DNA of 64,000 bases from Acidobacteriota bacterium (GTDB lineage Bacteria; Acidobacteriota; Terriglobia; Acidiferrales; UBA7541): assembly GCA_021832085.1 (NCBI GenBank), contig JAKBLM010000002.1, forward strand, positions 1-64,000, read 5' to 3'. Below are positions 8,786 to 18,335 of the stretch, piece by piece; position 1 is the stretch's first letter; each line of letters starts with the position of its first letter. A model generated the notes under the pieces. It was given only the letters and a program-made list of their open reading frames with translations, did no database searches and was not told the DNA's origin. The position numbers and the translations under genes are program-made.

Positions 8786-10981
8786 CTAGACGAGCTGGAG
8801 CTTGGCGTAGCGTTCGATCAGTTTGCGGATCCCCTGGCCGGGGAAGCTGATCGTCAGCCGGCGATCCTCGCCATCGTCCTCGACGTTGAGAATCGTCCCA
8901 ACGCCAAAGGTGGGATGGCGGACCCGCTGGCCCAGGAGGGTCTTGGCGCTGCCGCCGAGGCTGGAAGGCTGCCGGGACGGCTCATCGAAAAATTCCGGTT
9001 CCTGGCCCGACTCGGCGGCGCGGCTCTCGGCAAAGGGCAGGCGAAAGCGATCGACACCGAACGCCCCGGTGACGGTTTCCACCAGTTCGGGCGGGACTTC
9101 GCCGAGGAAGCGGGAAGGGGTCGTCGGCAACTCGGAGCGGCGATCGCCGCCGCGGTCGAAGGTGCGGCGGGAACTGGCGCGGGTGAGTGTGAGCGTACGC
9201 CGGGCGCGGGTCATACCGACGTAGCAGAGCCGGCGTTCCTCCTCGACCGCTTCCGGATTGGCGAGCGAACGGATGTGCGGAAACAGGCCCTCCTCCATGC
9301 CGACCAGGAAGACGTGATCGAATTCCAGGCCCTTGGCGCTGTGGAGGGTGATCAGGGTGACCGGGGCGTGCTCGTCGAAGCTGTCGGCGTCGCTCACCAG
9401 CGCGGCGCGGTCGAGGAAATCGGTGAGCGTCTCGCCCTGCTCCTGGCCCTCTTCGGCCGCAGCCACCAGTTCCTTGACGTTGCCGGCGCGATCGGTGAAT
9501 TCGGCCTTGTCCTGCTGCTCGAGCCATTCCAGGTAGCCGGTGCGGAGGGCGATGCGGCGGAGCAACTCGGCCGTCGGCAGCTCCTCGCGCTCGGCGCGCA
9601 AATCCTCAACGAGATGGCGAAAGGCGTGCAAAGCCGAGGACGAGCGGCCCAGGCCGAGCTGGCCCTGCGAACCGAGCGCCGACCAGAGCGAGACGTGCTC
9701 GTGAGCAGCGGCGGAACGGAGGGCCTCGATGGTGGTTTTGCCGATGCCGCGTGGCGGCGTGTTGATCACCCGCGCCAGCGCCACGTCGTCGTCCGGATTC
9801 ACCACCACCCGCGCGTAGGCGAGCATGTCCTTCACCTCGGCACGCTGGTAGAAACTGAACCCGCCGACCACGCGGAACACCAGGCCGGCGCGGCGGCACG
9901 CCTCCTCGAACGTTCGCGATTGAAAATTGGTGCGATAGAGCACGGCGATGTGCGCTTCCGGCTCGGCACGCAGCAGCCGGCGAATTTCGTCGACGACGAA
10001 GTCCGCCTCGCCGGTGGCGTCGCTGGCTTCGTAAAAGCGCACGAGCGAATCGCCCGTGCGGGTGGCCTCGAGCTTCTTGCCCAGCCGGCCGGTATTGCGG
10101 GCGACGACGGCGCCGGCAGCGTCGAGGATCGTCTGTGTGGAGCGGTAGTTTTTCTGGACGCGGATCACCGTGGCGCCGGGAAAATCGTCGAGGAAGCGGC
10201 GCAGGATGCCGGGATCGGCGCCGCGCCAGCTGTAGATCGACTGGTCTTCGTCGCCGACAACGCAGACGCAAGTGTCCTTGGCGGCGAGCAGGCGCACGAG
10301 CTGATACTGCTTCTCGTTCACGTCCTGGAATTCGTCGACGACGATGTGGGCGAAGCGGCCGCACCAATGCCGGCGCGCCTCTTCGCTGCTCTGCAGCAGG
10401 CGGACGGCATCGAGCAGCAGGTCGTCGAAATCGAGCGCCCCGGCCTGCTTCAGCGCGGCGTTGTACAGATCGAAGACGGCGGCGGCGATGCGCCCTTTTT
10501 CGTCGAACGATTCCTGCATCAACCGCTCGGCGTCCCAGCCGTGGTTTTTAGCGTGGCTGATCGGCTCGCGAAGGCTGCGAGGCGTAAAGCGGCGCTCGTC
10601 GTGGCCCAACCGGCGCAGCGCCTGGCGAACTATAGCGGTCTGGTCCTCTTCGTCGTAGATGGCGAAATCGCGCGGGATGCCAATCAGTGGCCCGTCAATT
10701 CGCAGCAGCCGCGCGCAAAAAGAATGGAACGTGCCGACCCAGGGCGTGCCGCCTGCCTGCGGCACGAGTGCCGCAATGCGTTCCTTCATTTCCCGGGCGG
10801 CCTTGTTGGTGAAGGTGACGGCGAGGATCGCTGCGGGAGGAACTCCCTGGGAAATCAGCCAAGCCACACGGTAGGTGATGACGCGCGTCTTGCCCGTGCC
10901 TGCGCCGGCAACCACCACGACGGGGTGGGTGGCAACGGCGGCTTCGCGCTGTCCGGGATTCAAATCGTCGAGAAGGGACAT
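8786..10981 (-). CDS. pcrA: ATP-dependent DNA helicase UvrD/PcrA
   Basis: 731 residues, superfamily 1A 3'-5' helicase for repair and replication restart. Q-motif LNPGQREAA at 8-16, Walker A AGAGTGKT at 25-32, motif Ia TFTNKAAREMKERI, motif II VVDEFQDVN, motif III GDEDQSIYSWRGA, motif IV QKNYRST, motif V TLHSAKGLEF, motif VI YVGMTRARR. The C-terminus (GQRVRHPTFGVGTIL to the end) is the Tudor-like domain that binds RNA polymerase in PcrA. A TACAAT box at 10989-10994 only seven bases before the ATG suggests a very short or leaderless transcript, but no -35 is evident. Confidence 0.97.
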   Translation of the reverse strand: MSLLDDLNPGQREAAVATHPVVVVAGAGTGKTRVITYRVAWLISQGVPPAAILAVTFTNKAAREMKERIAALVPQAGGTPWVGTFHSFCARLLRIDGPLIGIPRDFAIYDEEDQTAIVRQALRRLGHDERRFTPRSLREPISHAKNHGWDAERLMQESFDEKGRIAAAVFDLYNAALKQAGALDFDDLLLDAVRLLQSSEEARRHWCGRFAHIVVDEFQDVNEKQYQLVRLLAAKDTCVCVVGDEDQSIYSWRGADPGILRRFLDDFPGATVIRVQKNYRSTQTILDAAGAVVARNTGRLGKKLEATRTGDSLVRFYEASDATGEADFVVDEIRRLLRAEPEAHIAVLYRTNFQSRTFEEACRRAGLVFRVVGGFSFYQRAEVKDMLAYARVVVNPDDDVALARVINTPPRGIGKTTIEALRSAAAHEHVSLWSALGSQGQLGLGRSSSALHAFRHLVEDLRAEREELPTAELLRRIALRTGYLEWLEQQDKAEFTDRAGNVKELVAAAEEGQEQGETLTDFLDRAALVSDADSFDEHAPVTLITLHSAKGLEFDHVFLVGMEEGLFPHIRSLANPEAVEEERRLCYVGMTRARRTLTLTRASSRRTFDRGGDRRSELPTTPSRFLGEVPPELVETVTGAFGVDRFRLPFAESRAAESGQEPEFFDEPSRQPSSLGGSAKTLLGQRVRHPTFGVGTILNVEDDGEDRRLTISFPGQGIRKLIERYAKLQLV

Positions 10982-11167
10982 CGGGCCGATTGTAGTGAGG
11001 CGAGGGCGGCGGCGGCAAACGGAGGCGGCGATGGGTCACGCGAAGACACCCATTCTTGCGGAAATCCGCAATGGTGGGGCATCCAAAAGGCACGCTGGAT
11101 CTGTAATCCGTGGACTGGCGTAGCCTTCACTTTCTTCGTTTACCTGAGATTCGAAATAGCAAAATCG
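10982..11167. repeat. Intergenic stretch with a palindromic element
   Basis: 186 bases between the secreted hypothetical gene's stop and the helicase start. It contains the palindrome TTGCGG-AAAT-CCGCAA (11056-11071) flanked by ACACCCATTC and ATGGTGGGGC. It resembles, from memory, short palindromic elements dispersed in acidobacterial genomes; only one copy is obvious in this window, so repeat status is unproven. Confidence 0.3.
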
Positions 11168-11797
11168 CTAATGCGCGCCAGCGTGGGCGAACGGGGCTTC
11201 GAAGAACATGATCGCTTGCGTATTGCCGAGGAATTTCAGGTCGGGAACGTAGAAGCGGGAATAGGGGAGGGCGGCGAACTGGCCACCGAGATTGAAATAG
11301 AAAAAGCCGTGGACGGTGGTGCCGGGAGCGATAACGGCGGTGGGAAAAGCGAGGGATTGCAGCTTGTCGTGCAGCTTGTTCCATTTCCCTCCCTCGCCGC
11401 CTCCGGGCAGTGGAAACGGCAGGCGGCCGCGCGGCGCTTCGGGATTGACGGGCCGGGGATGCAGGATGGCTGTGGCTGCTTCGTCGGCGCTCAACGACGC
11501 CAGCTGGTCGCGATTTCCTCCCGGCAGAACGATTTCCAATCGAATTGAGGCAAGCTTCACGGCAACCGGCCAGCGCGTCGAGTTGCGGATATAGACCTCG
11601 ACCGGAAGAATGCCCGCCTTCACCGGATTTTCCCTGCCGAAGATCTTTTTCGCCCGCTTGGGGTTCTGATAAGGATCGCAGGCGACCAAAATGCCCTGGT
11701 GGGAATCGCGGGCGGGCAGTTTGGCAGGATCGGGGGTTTGCGCGGCGAGCGGTAGGGCAAAGCCGAAAGACAGGAGGACTGCCAGCGCCAGTCGCAT
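11168..11797 (-). CDS. Secreted hypothetical protein
   Basis: 209 residues with a clear signal peptide (MRLALAVLLSFGFALPLAAQ, cleavage after AAQ). The mature protein has a beta-rich region (VYIRNSTRWPVAVKLASIRL) and a glycine-rich linker near 125-135 followed by APGTTVHGFFYFNLGGQF. I do not recognise a named domain; the layout suggests a small periplasmic or surface beta-sandwich. It is divergent from the LPS operon, with 108 bases between the two starts. Confidence 0.75.
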   Translation of the reverse strand: MRLALAVLLSFGFALPLAAQTPDPAKLPARDSHQGILVACDPYQNPKRAKKIFGRENPVKAGILPVEVYIRNSTRWPVAVKLASIRLEIVLPGGNRDQLASLSADEAATAILHPRPVNPEAPRGRLPFPLPGGGEGGKWNKLHDKLQSLAFPTAVIAPGTTVHGFFYFNLGGQFAALPYSRFYVPDLKFLGNTQAIMFFEAPFAHAGAH

Positions 11798-11853
11798 CGC
11801 GAAGGACCCTCACTGTTCCTGAACCAGGTTCGGGTTCCAGCCCGGATGTCCCC

Positions 11854-11859
11854 TATAAT
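11854..11859 (+). promoter_or_regulatory. -10 box of the LPS-core operon
   Basis: A consensus TATAAT lies 46 bases before the waaA start codon. The -35 region (TTCGGG at 11829-11834 with 19-base spacing) is poor, so the promoter may depend on an activator or an extended context. Confidence 0.5.
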
Positions 11860-11905
11860 AGCGCGTTTGCGTTGCTCGCGCCGAAAGCGGGCCGCCGGGT
11901 GTCCT

Positions 11906-13213
11906 ATGTACCTTGTCTACAGCCTGCTGCTGGCCGCGGCGATGCTTGTCGCACTGCCCTATTTCGCCGTCAAGGGTCTGCGCCAGAGCAAATACTGGCG
12001 CAATCTGCCCGAACGGATGGGCCGATTGCCTCGCGGCATGGCCGAACGGTCCGCCCAGTTGCCGGGTGCGATTTGGATCCACGCGGTGTCGGTCGGCGAG
12101 GTGGTGGCGGCGACGCCGCTGGCCCGGCGGCTGAAAGAGATCTTTCCCGGCCGGCGATTGGTGATTTCGACGACCACAATCACCGGCCAGCAGATGGCGC
12201 GCGAGCGAATCGGCTGCGCCGACGACTTTTGCTATTTCCCGATGGACTGGGCATGGGTGGTGCGGCGGTTTTTCCGTGGCGTGCGGCCGGCGCTGGTGGT
12301 GATCCTGGAAGTGGAAATCTGGCCGAACTTCCTGCGCGTGGCCCGGGAAAACCGCGTGCCGGTGGTATTTGCCAGCGCGCGGGTTTCCGAGCGCTCGTTC
12401 CGGCGTTACCGGCGAATGCGCTGGTTCATTCGCCGCACGCTCGCGCCGGTGGCCGCGTTTCTGGCCCAGACGCCGGAAGACGCTAAGCGGCTCTTGGAAT
12501 TGGGGGCACGGGAAGCGAACGTGACAGTGGGAGGAAACCTGAAATTCGACGTTCCTGCGCCAGCGCGCAACGCTCTGGCCGACTGGCTGGCTGCCCAGGC
12601 GGCGCGAGGCAACCGGACACCGCTGATCGTGGCCGGCAGCGTGGCGGCAAACGAGGAGAACGCGGTGCTCGACGCCTTTGCCGTGGTGCGCGAGCGGTAT
12701 CCGCAGGCACTGCTCGTGCTGGCGCCGCGCAAGACGCAAAGATTCGAAGCGGCGGCCCAACTGGCTGAGGTCCGCGGGTGGGGCCTGCTGCGTCGCAGCC
12801 GGATTGCGCTCGGCCAGCCGATCGAGGCCGAGACCGGCATCCTGCTGCTCGATTCGATCGGCGAACTGGGCAGCCTTTACAGCATCGCCGATCTGGTTTT
12901 CGTCGGCGGGTCTCTCGTACCCGTCGGTGGGCACAACATTCTCGAGCCGGCTGCGCTGGGCAAGGCACCGGTTTTCGGCCCGCACATGGAAAATTTCCGG
13001 TCCATCGCCGAAAAGTTCCTCGATTCCAACGCTGCTGCCCGGGTCACCTCGGCCACCGAATTGGGGCAGCTCTGGCTCGACTGGCTCGACGATCCGGCCC
13101 GGCGCGAGGCGGCCGGCGAGGCGGCGCGTGACTTGGTGGAGCGAAATCGCGGCGCGGTGGACCGCGCAGTGGAACGGGTGGAAGCACTGGTGGAAACAGG
13201 CGGGGCGGGATGA
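11906..13213 (+). CDS. waaA: 3-deoxy-D-manno-octulosonic acid (Kdo) transferase
   Basis: 435 residues, GT30 family, adding Kdo from CMP-Kdo to lipid IVA at the inner membrane. The N-terminal membrane anchor (about 3-20) precedes GAIWIHAVSVGE, the ISTTTITGQQMA region, and ILEVEIWPNF with the conserved EIWPN acceptor-domain motif; FVGGSLVPVGGHNILEPA is the conserved CMP-Kdo-binding region. ATG at 11906 is chosen over upstream starts because the family begins with this helix. First gene of an eight-gene overlapping operon; its stop overlaps lpxK by four bases. Confidence 0.96.
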   Translation: MYLVYSLLLAAAMLVALPYFAVKGLRQSKYWRNLPERMGRLPRGMAERSAQLPGAIWIHAVSVGEVVAATPLARRLKEIFPGRRLVISTTTITGQQMARERIGCADDFCYFPMDWAWVVRRFFRGVRPALVVILEVEIWPNFLRVARENRVPVVFASARVSERSFRRYRRMRWFIRRTLAPVAAFLAQTPEDAKRLLELGAREANVTVGGNLKFDVPAPARNALADWLAAQAARGNRTPLIVAGSVAANEENAVLDAFAVVRERYPQALLVLAPRKTQRFEAAAQLAEVRGWGLLRRSRIALGQPIEAETGILLLDSIGELGSLYSIADLVFVGGSLVPVGGHNILEPAALGKAPVFGPHMENFRSIAEKFLDSNAAARVTSATELGQLWLDWLDDPARREAAGEAARDLVERNRGAVDRAVERVEALVETGGAG

Positions 13214-14253
13214 ACGAATTCCTGAACGAGATCTGGAAGTCCATGCTGTGGCCGTTTTCGCTGCTCTTCGGGCTGATCGTGCGTATCCGGGCCTGGCTCT
13301 ATCGGCGCGGCACGCTGAAGCAGCAGCGCCTGGACGGCGTTGTTGTGAGCGTCGGCAATATCACCACCGGCGGCACAGGCAAAACGCCGATGGTGATCTG
13401 GCTGGCCAGCCAACTTGTGGCGGCCGGAGAGGCGGTCGCGGTACTCACGCGCGGCTACGCGAGCATCGAGTTGCCGGCCGATGCCTCCGGCGGCAAGTCG
13501 CGCCGGGTGAGCGACGAAGTGCTGGTGCTCGAAAGCCACCTGGGCGACCGCGTCCCCATAGGCGTGGGAAAAGACCGCTACCGCTCGGGCCGGGAGCTGG
13601 AGCGGAAAGGCGTGAATTGGTTTGTGCTCGACGATGGTTTCCAGCACCTGCGGCTGGCGCGCGACGCTGACATCGTCCTCGTCGACGATCTGGCGCCTTT
13701 CGGCGGCGGCATGCTGGTGCCCGCCGGGCGGCTGCGCGAGCCGATTTCTTCGCTTCGGCGCGCCGATCTCGTGGTGCTCACACGGTCGGCGAGCGACCCG
13801 GAACTGGAACAGGAGTTGCGCCACCATACCGCCGCGCCCATTTTCTACGCGCAGACGGAATTGCTCGGCATCACCCGCGTCCATCCGGGCACGCCGCGCC
13901 CGGCCACCGACCGCGAACGCGGCGCGAAATTCTTCGCTTTTTGCGCCACCGGCAATCCGCCCGCCTTTTTCGTCGACTTGGAGCGCTGGAACATCACGGT
14001 GGCCGGCACTGCCCGCTTCCCTGATCACTACCGTTACACGCAGCGCCGAATCAACGAGCTAGAGCAGTTTGCAGCCGAGATGGGCGCCAAAGCAATGATC
14101 TGCACCGAAAAGGATCTGTTGAATTTCGGCGGCCTCACCTTCACGCGATTCCCCGTCTTCGCCTGCCGGATCGCCATGCGGCCGACCGAACCCGCGAAAC
14201 TGTGGCAGGCGCTGGTGGAAATTATCGAGAAGCGGCGAGGGAAAAGCGGGTGA
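13210..14253 (+). CDS. lpxK: Tetraacyldisaccharide 4'-kinase
   Basis: 347 residues. LpxK phosphorylates the 4' position of the lipid A precursor at the inner membrane. The N-terminal amphipathic/membrane helix (about 10-30) is followed by the Walker A SVGNITTGGTGKTPMV, by LTRGYAS, VGKDRY and VLDDGFQHLRLARD containing the catalytic DDGFQH motif. The start overlaps the waaA stop (ATGA), and the end overlaps the next gene by GTGA. Length agrees with the family. Confidence 0.96.
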   Translation: MNEFLNEIWKSMLWPFSLLFGLIVRIRAWLYRRGTLKQQRLDGVVVSVGNITTGGTGKTPMVIWLASQLVAAGEAVAVLTRGYASIELPADASGGKSRRVSDEVLVLESHLGDRVPIGVGKDRYRSGRELERKGVNWFVLDDGFQHLRLARDADIVLVDDLAPFGGGMLVPAGRLREPISSLRRADLVVLTRSASDPELEQELRHHTAAPIFYAQTELLGITRVHPGTPRPATDRERGAKFFAFCATGNPPAFFVDLERWNITVAGTARFPDHYRYTQRRINELEQFAAEMGAKAMICTEKDLLNFGGLTFTRFPVFACRIAMRPTEPAKLWQALVEIIEKRRGKSG

Positions 14254-15290
14254 AGATTCTGGTGCGCGCGACGAACTGGGTGGGCGATGCGGTGATGTCG
14301 ATCCCGGCGCTCGAAGCCCTGCGCGCGCGCTGGCCGGAGGCGGAAATCGCCATCGCCGGCCGCGACCAGATCGTTGGCCTCTATCGCGGCCAGCCGTTCG
14401 CCGACCGGCTGATCGAGCTCGGCGCGGCGGGACGAGGAGCACCGGTGGCCACCGAGCGGGCGGCCGCAGAGTTGCGGCGCGAGCGGTTTGACCTGGGGAT
14501 AGTGCTGCCCAATTCCTTCGCCTCGGCGTGGCTGATGTGGCGGGCCGAGGCGCGCCGGCGCGTGGGCTATGCGCGCGAGGGGCGCCGCTGGCTTCTGACG
14601 AATCCCATTCCGGTGCCGCGGCGCGGTGCCATACCGCCGCATGAGTGCTACTACTACCTGGAATTGCTGCGGCGAGCAGGCTGGTTGGGAGAGCTGCCGA
14701 CTGTGGAGCGTGCGCGGCTGCAAGTCGATCCGGAAGCCGCTGCCGGGGCCGACGAGAAATTGCGTGCCGCGGGAGCCACGGGCCAGCGTATCGCCCTGGC
14801 TCCCGGCGCCTCCTATGGCGCGGCGAAATGCTGGCCCGCCGAACGCTATGCGGCAGTGGCGGATCGCCTCGCTGGAGAGTTGGGCGCCGTCATCGTGCTC
14901 TTCGGCACGCCCGCCGAGCGCGAGATCGGCGAGCGGATCGCCGGCGCGATGCGCTCGCGGCCGGTGAATCTGGTGGGACGGACGAGCGTTGCCGAATTGC
15001 CCGCGCTGCTGGCCGCCTGCCGACTGTTTCTCGGGAACGATTCCGGGGCAATGCATGTGGCCGCGGCGGTGGGACTGCCGGTGGCAGCGATCTTCGGCTC
15101 GACCGATCCCGAAGGCACTGCTCCGCTCACGCCCCAGCGCATGATCGCCCGCCACCCCGTTTCCTGCAGCCCCTGTTTTTTGCGATACTGTCCAGTGGAT
15201 CACCGCTGCATGACGCGGATCGGGGTGGATGAGGTGTACCAGCTGACCCGCCAATTATGGGGAGAGAACCGGCTTGATGGAAAACGGTAA
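14250..15290 (+). CDS. waaF: ADP-heptose:LPS heptosyltransferase II family
   Basis: 346 residues, glycosyltransferase family 9, adding heptose to the LPS inner core. It opens VKILVRATNWVGDAVMSIPA, the WaaF signature, and carries the nucleotide-sugar region LAPGASYGAAKCWP and the FLGNDSGAMHVAAAVGLP motif. The GTG start at 14250 overlaps the lpxK stop (GTGA) and restores the canonical N-terminus; an in-frame upstream ATG at 14202 would add residues without homology. Its stop lies 14 bases inside gmhB. Confidence 0.94.
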   Translation: MKILVRATNWVGDAVMSIPALEALRARWPEAEIAIAGRDQIVGLYRGQPFADRLIELGAAGRGAPVATERAAAELRRERFDLGIVLPNSFASAWLMWRAEARRRVGYAREGRRWLLTNPIPVPRRGAIPPHECYYYLELLRRAGWLGELPTVERARLQVDPEAAAGADEKLRAAGATGQRIALAPGASYGAAKCWPAERYAAVADRLAGELGAVIVLFGTPAEREIGERIAGAMRSRPVNLVGRTSVAELPALLAACRLFLGNDSGAMHVAAAVGLPVAAIFGSTDPEGTAPLTPQRMIARHPVSCSPCFLRYCPVDHRCMTRIGVDEVYQLTRQLWGENRLDGKR

Positions 15291-15840
15291 GCGCCGCCGC
15301 GCCGTCTTCCTGGACCGCGATGGAACGATCGCCGAGGAGGTGGGCTACCTGAACCATCTCTCGCGGTTTCAGCTGTATCCCTTTGCCGCCGAGGCAATTC
15401 GGCGGCTCAATCTGGAGGGATTCGCGGTGATTGTCGTCACCAATCAATCCGGGGTGAGCCGGGGCTTCTTCCCCGAAGAGCTGATCCATCGCGTGCACGA
15501 TCGTATGGTCGCGGAGCTGGCCGTCGCCGGCGCGCGCGTCGACGGTATCTACTATTGTCCGCATCACAGTGGCATCGCCTGCACTTGCCGCAAGCCACTG
15601 CCCGGAATGCTCGAACGCGCCTCCGAGGATCACCATCTGGTTTTCGACGGCTCGTTCCTGGTGAGCGACCGTTATGCCGACATCCAGATGGGCCAGGGCG
15701 TCGGTTGCCGCAGCATCCTGGTCCTCACCGGCTACGGCAGGGGCGAATACGAATGGAATCGCGAAAAATGGCCGCGCCAGCCCGATACGGTGGCCGAAAA
15801 CCTGCTGGCCGCCACCGACGTGATTCTCGGCGCGCGATGA
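15277..15840 (+). CDS. gmhB: D-glycero-D-manno-heptose 1,7-bisphosphate 7-phosphatase
   Basis: 187-residue HAD phosphatase that removes the 7-phosphate in ADP-heptose synthesis. The DRDGT nucleophile motif is near residue 15, VVTNQSGVSRG supplies motif II, and YYCPHHSGIACTCRKP is the zinc-binding loop (C-H-C-C) typical of GmhB; VSDRYADIQMG gives the last acidic residues. A GGAGAG site precedes the ATG at 15277; a TTG one codon upstream is less likely. It overlaps waaF by 14 bases and hldE1 by four. Confidence 0.95.
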   Translation: MENGKRRRAVFLDRDGTIAEEVGYLNHLSRFQLYPFAAEAIRRLNLEGFAVIVVTNQSGVSRGFFPEELIHRVHDRMVAELAVAGARVDGIYYCPHHSGIACTCRKPLPGMLERASEDHHLVFDGSFLVSDRYADIQMGQGVGCRSILVLTGYGRGEYEWNREKWPRQPDTVAENLLAATDVILGAR

Positions 15841-16853
15841 CGCTGGCCGAGCGCGACCGGCTGCTGGCTCTTCTCGACTCCTTTTCCGAGCAGACGGTGC
15901 TGGTCGTCAGCGATTTCGTCGCCGACGAATTCGTCGCCGGCGAGATTTCGCGGGTATCGCGGGAAGCGCCGGTGCTGATCCTGCGGCACAGGGAAACGCA
16001 TCTGGTTCCCGGCGGCGGCGCAAATGCGGTGAATAATCTGGCCGACCTTGGCGCGCGGGTGCTGCCGGTGGCCGCGGTTGGCAACGATGAGCCAGGCCGC
16101 GCCTTGCTGCGCTATTTCCGCCGGAAAGGCGTTGAGATCGGCGGAATCGAGCGCGTGGCCAACTGGACCACCCCTTCGAAAACGCGCTTTCTCGCCGGCT
16201 GGACCCACACGACGCGGCAGCAGGTGCTCCGGGTGGATCGGGAGCCGGCGCCGTTACCCGAAGCGGCGCGACGGCGGCTGGAGCGCCGGGCGCGGGCGCT
16301 CGCCGGCCGCGCGGACGCGATTCTGATTTCCGATTACGGATTGGGTGTGGTGACGCCGGCGCTCGCCGGCCGCATCCTGGGCGGCCGAAAGCGGCGCACG
16401 GTGACCATCGATTCCCGCTACGCGCTGCTCTCCTTCGCCGGTCTCGGCATCACCGCCGCCACGCCGAACGAGCCCGAACTCGAAGCGCAATATCATACCC
16501 ACATCGGCCGCGACAACGCCCTGCTCGCCCGGCTCGGCGAACGGGCACGGCGGAAAATGGGCCTGGAAGCACTTGTCGTCACTCGCGGCAAGGACGGCAT
16601 GGTCGTCTTCGAGCGCGGCCGGAAGCCGCGTCCCATTCCGATCTACGGGACCGACCAGGTGGCCGACGTCACCGGCGCAGGCGACACCGTTATCGCCGTC
16701 TTCACACTGGCGCTCGCCGCCGGCGGCGGATTTTACGAGGCGGCCCGGCTGGCCAATTACGCCGGAGGCATCGTCGTGATGAAACAGGGCACGGCGACGG
16801 TCGGCCCGGCCGAACTGGAAGCCGCGGTGCGGTCTGATATCGCTAGCCGATGA
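15837..16853 (+). CDS. rfaE1: D-glycero-beta-D-manno-heptose-7-phosphate kinase (HldE kinase half)
   Basis: 338 residues, PfkB/ribokinase family, equivalent to the N-terminal half of E. coli HldE. Features: VVSDFVADEFVAGEISRVSRE near the N-terminus, the glycine-rich PGGGANAVNNLADLGA, AILISDYGLGVV, and the PfkB signature DVTGAGDTVIAVFTLALAAG with the catalytic Asp. The ATG overlaps the gmhB stop (ATGA); a longer reading frame upstream lies wholly inside gmhB and is rejected. The adenylyltransferase half is the next, separate gene. Confidence 0.95.
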   Translation: MTLAERDRLLALLDSFSEQTVLVVSDFVADEFVAGEISRVSREAPVLILRHRETHLVPGGGANAVNNLADLGARVLPVAAVGNDEPGRALLRYFRRKGVEIGGIERVANWTTPSKTRFLAGWTHTTRQQVLRVDREPAPLPEAARRRLERRARALAGRADAILISDYGLGVVTPALAGRILGGRKRRTVTIDSRYALLSFAGLGITAATPNEPELEAQYHTHIGRDNALLARLGERARRKMGLEALVVTRGKDGMVVFERGRKPRPIPIYGTDQVADVTGAGDTVIAVFTLALAAGGGFYEAARLANYAGGIVVMKQGTATVGPAELEAAVRSDIASR

Positions 16854-17338
16854 ATACCCGGGAAAAGGTCCTTTCCCTCGAAGCGCTTGCCGGGCAGCTC
16901 GCCGCCGAGAGAGCGCGCGGCCGCAGCATCGTGCTGGCCAACGGCTGCTTTGACCTGCTGCACCCCGGCCACGTCCGCTTCCTTGAGGGTGCGCGACGCG
17001 AGGGCGACGTGCTGGTGGTGGCCATCAATTCCGACGCCAGCGAACGGAATCTGAAGGGACCGGGGCGGCCGGTACTGCCGGCCGAAGCGCGGGCGCAGCT
17101 GGTGGCTGCCGTTGCCGTGGTGGATTACGTGCTCGTCTTCGAAGAAACCGACGTAGGTGCACTGCTCGAACGGCTGCGGCCTGACGTGCACGCCAAGGGC
17201 ACCGACTACACCGTCGACACCGTGCCGGAGCGTGAACTCTCGCGCCGGCTGGGGATCCGTGTGGCCATCGTCGGCGATCCCAAGCAGCATTCGAGCGCCG
17301 ATTTGATCGAGCACATCCGCAAAACGAGCCATGGCTGA
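16850..17338 (+). CDS. rfaE2: D-glycero-beta-D-manno-heptose 1-phosphate adenylyltransferase (HldE second half)
   Basis: 162 residues, nucleotidyltransferase fold. It forms ADP-heptose from heptose-1-phosphate and ATP. VLANGCFDLLHPGHVRFLE contains the HxGH ATP-binding motif, and GPGRPVLPAEARAQLVAA and HAKGTDYT are conserved. It corresponds to the C-terminal domain of bifunctional HldE, encoded here as a stand-alone gene overlapping the kinase by four bases and the next glycosyltransferase by eight. Confidence 0.95.
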   Translation: MNTREKVLSLEALAGQLAAERARGRSIVLANGCFDLLHPGHVRFLEGARREGDVLVVAINSDASERNLKGPGRPVLPAEARAQLVAAVAVVDYVLVFEETDVGALLERLRPDVHAKGTDYTVDTVPERELSRRLGIRVAIVGDPKQHSSADLIEHIRKTSHG

Positions 17339-18335
17339 AGAGCGCTTCCTCATCGTGAAGTTGGGCTCGCTCGGCGATCTGGTCTTCACGCTGCCCGCGG
17401 TGGCGGCGCTGCGCGAGGCGCACCCGAATGCCCGGATCGACTGGGTGGTTGAGCGGCACTGGTATCCGCTGCTCGAGAGGAATCCCGACCTGAGCGACGT
17501 CATTATTCTCGACCGCGACTCGACCGGCTCGTTTCTGTTCGCCGCCTGGCGGTTGCGCACCGTGCATTACACCTGCGCCATCGATTTTCAGGGGCTCTAC
17601 AAATCGGCTCTGCTGGCCCGCTTTTCGGGCGCGCCCCAACGCGTCGGTTTCAAGGCCCGATTTGCGCGTGAACCCGCCGCTTCGATCCTTTACACGCAGC
17701 GCATCGCACCGGCCGGCGCGCACATGGTGGAGCAAAATCTGGCTCTGGCGGCGGCGCTCGGGGCGGGCAATTCTCACTACCGGTTTCCGCTGCGCGTGCG
17801 GCCCGAAGCGCAGGCGCGGCTGGACGAAAAGCTCTCTGCCGCGGGCATCGGGGATTTCTTCGTGCTCTCGCCCGGCGGCGGCTGGGTTTCAAAATGCTGG
17901 CCAGCGGAGCGCTACGGCGCCCTGCACAGGGAACTGGCGCGGCGGAGGGGTCTGCGCGGGGTGGTCAGCTACGGCCCTGGCGAGCGGCCGCTGGCGGAAG
18001 CGGTGCGTCGAACGGCCGGCGAGCCCGAGCCGGTGCTGCTCGATATCGACGTTGCCCAGTTGATGGCGCTTGTGCGGCAGGCGCGCTTCGTCGTGGCCGG
18101 CGATAGCGGTCCGCTGCATCTGGCTTCGGCATTCGGCACCCCGGTCGTCGGCCTCTACGGGCCCACCGACCCGGCCCGCAACGGCCCCTTTAATCCCGCC
18201 GACGTCGTCGTGCGCAACGCGCGGCCGGAAGAGACCACGCTGCGGCGCCGCGATCGCTACTCCCCGGCAATGCTTTCGATCACGATCGAGCAGGTGCTCG
18301 AGGCGGTCGAGCGGCGGCTCGGAACGCCCTCATGA
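17331..18335 (+). CDS. Glycosyltransferase family 9, heptosyltransferase I-like
   Basis: 334 residues. The N-terminus FLIVKLGSLGDLVFTLPAV is the WaaC-type opening; SPGGGWVSKCWPAERYGAL binds the ADP-heptose phosphate region, and VAGDSGPLHLASAFGTPVVG is the conserved C-domain motif. It most likely attaches the first heptose to Kdo, complementing the WaaF-like enzyme upstream, but GT9 acceptor specificity cannot be proved from sequence. It overlaps rfaE2 by eight bases and the following methyltransferase by four. Confidence 0.9.
   Translation: MAEERFLIVKLGSLGDLVFTLPAVAALREAHPNARIDWVVERHWYPLLERNPDLSDVIILDRDSTGSFLFAAWRLRTVHYTCAIDFQGLYKSALLARFSGAPQRVGFKARFAREPAASILYTQRIAPAGAHMVEQNLALAAALGAGNSHYRFPLRVRPEAQARLDEKLSAAGIGDFFVLSPGGGWVSKCWPAERYGALHRELARRRGLRGVVSYGPGERPLAEAVRRTAGEPEPVLLDIDVAQLMALVRQARFVVAGDSGPLHLASAFGTPVVGLYGPTDPARNGPFNPADVVVRNARPEETTLRRRDRYSPAMLSITIEQVLEAVERRLGTPS

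Noticed and set aside
8741..11548. A 935-codon open frame on the plus strand
   Set aside because: It is antisense to the pcrA helicase and reflects high-GC codon bias; it has no domain resemblance and an implausible composition.
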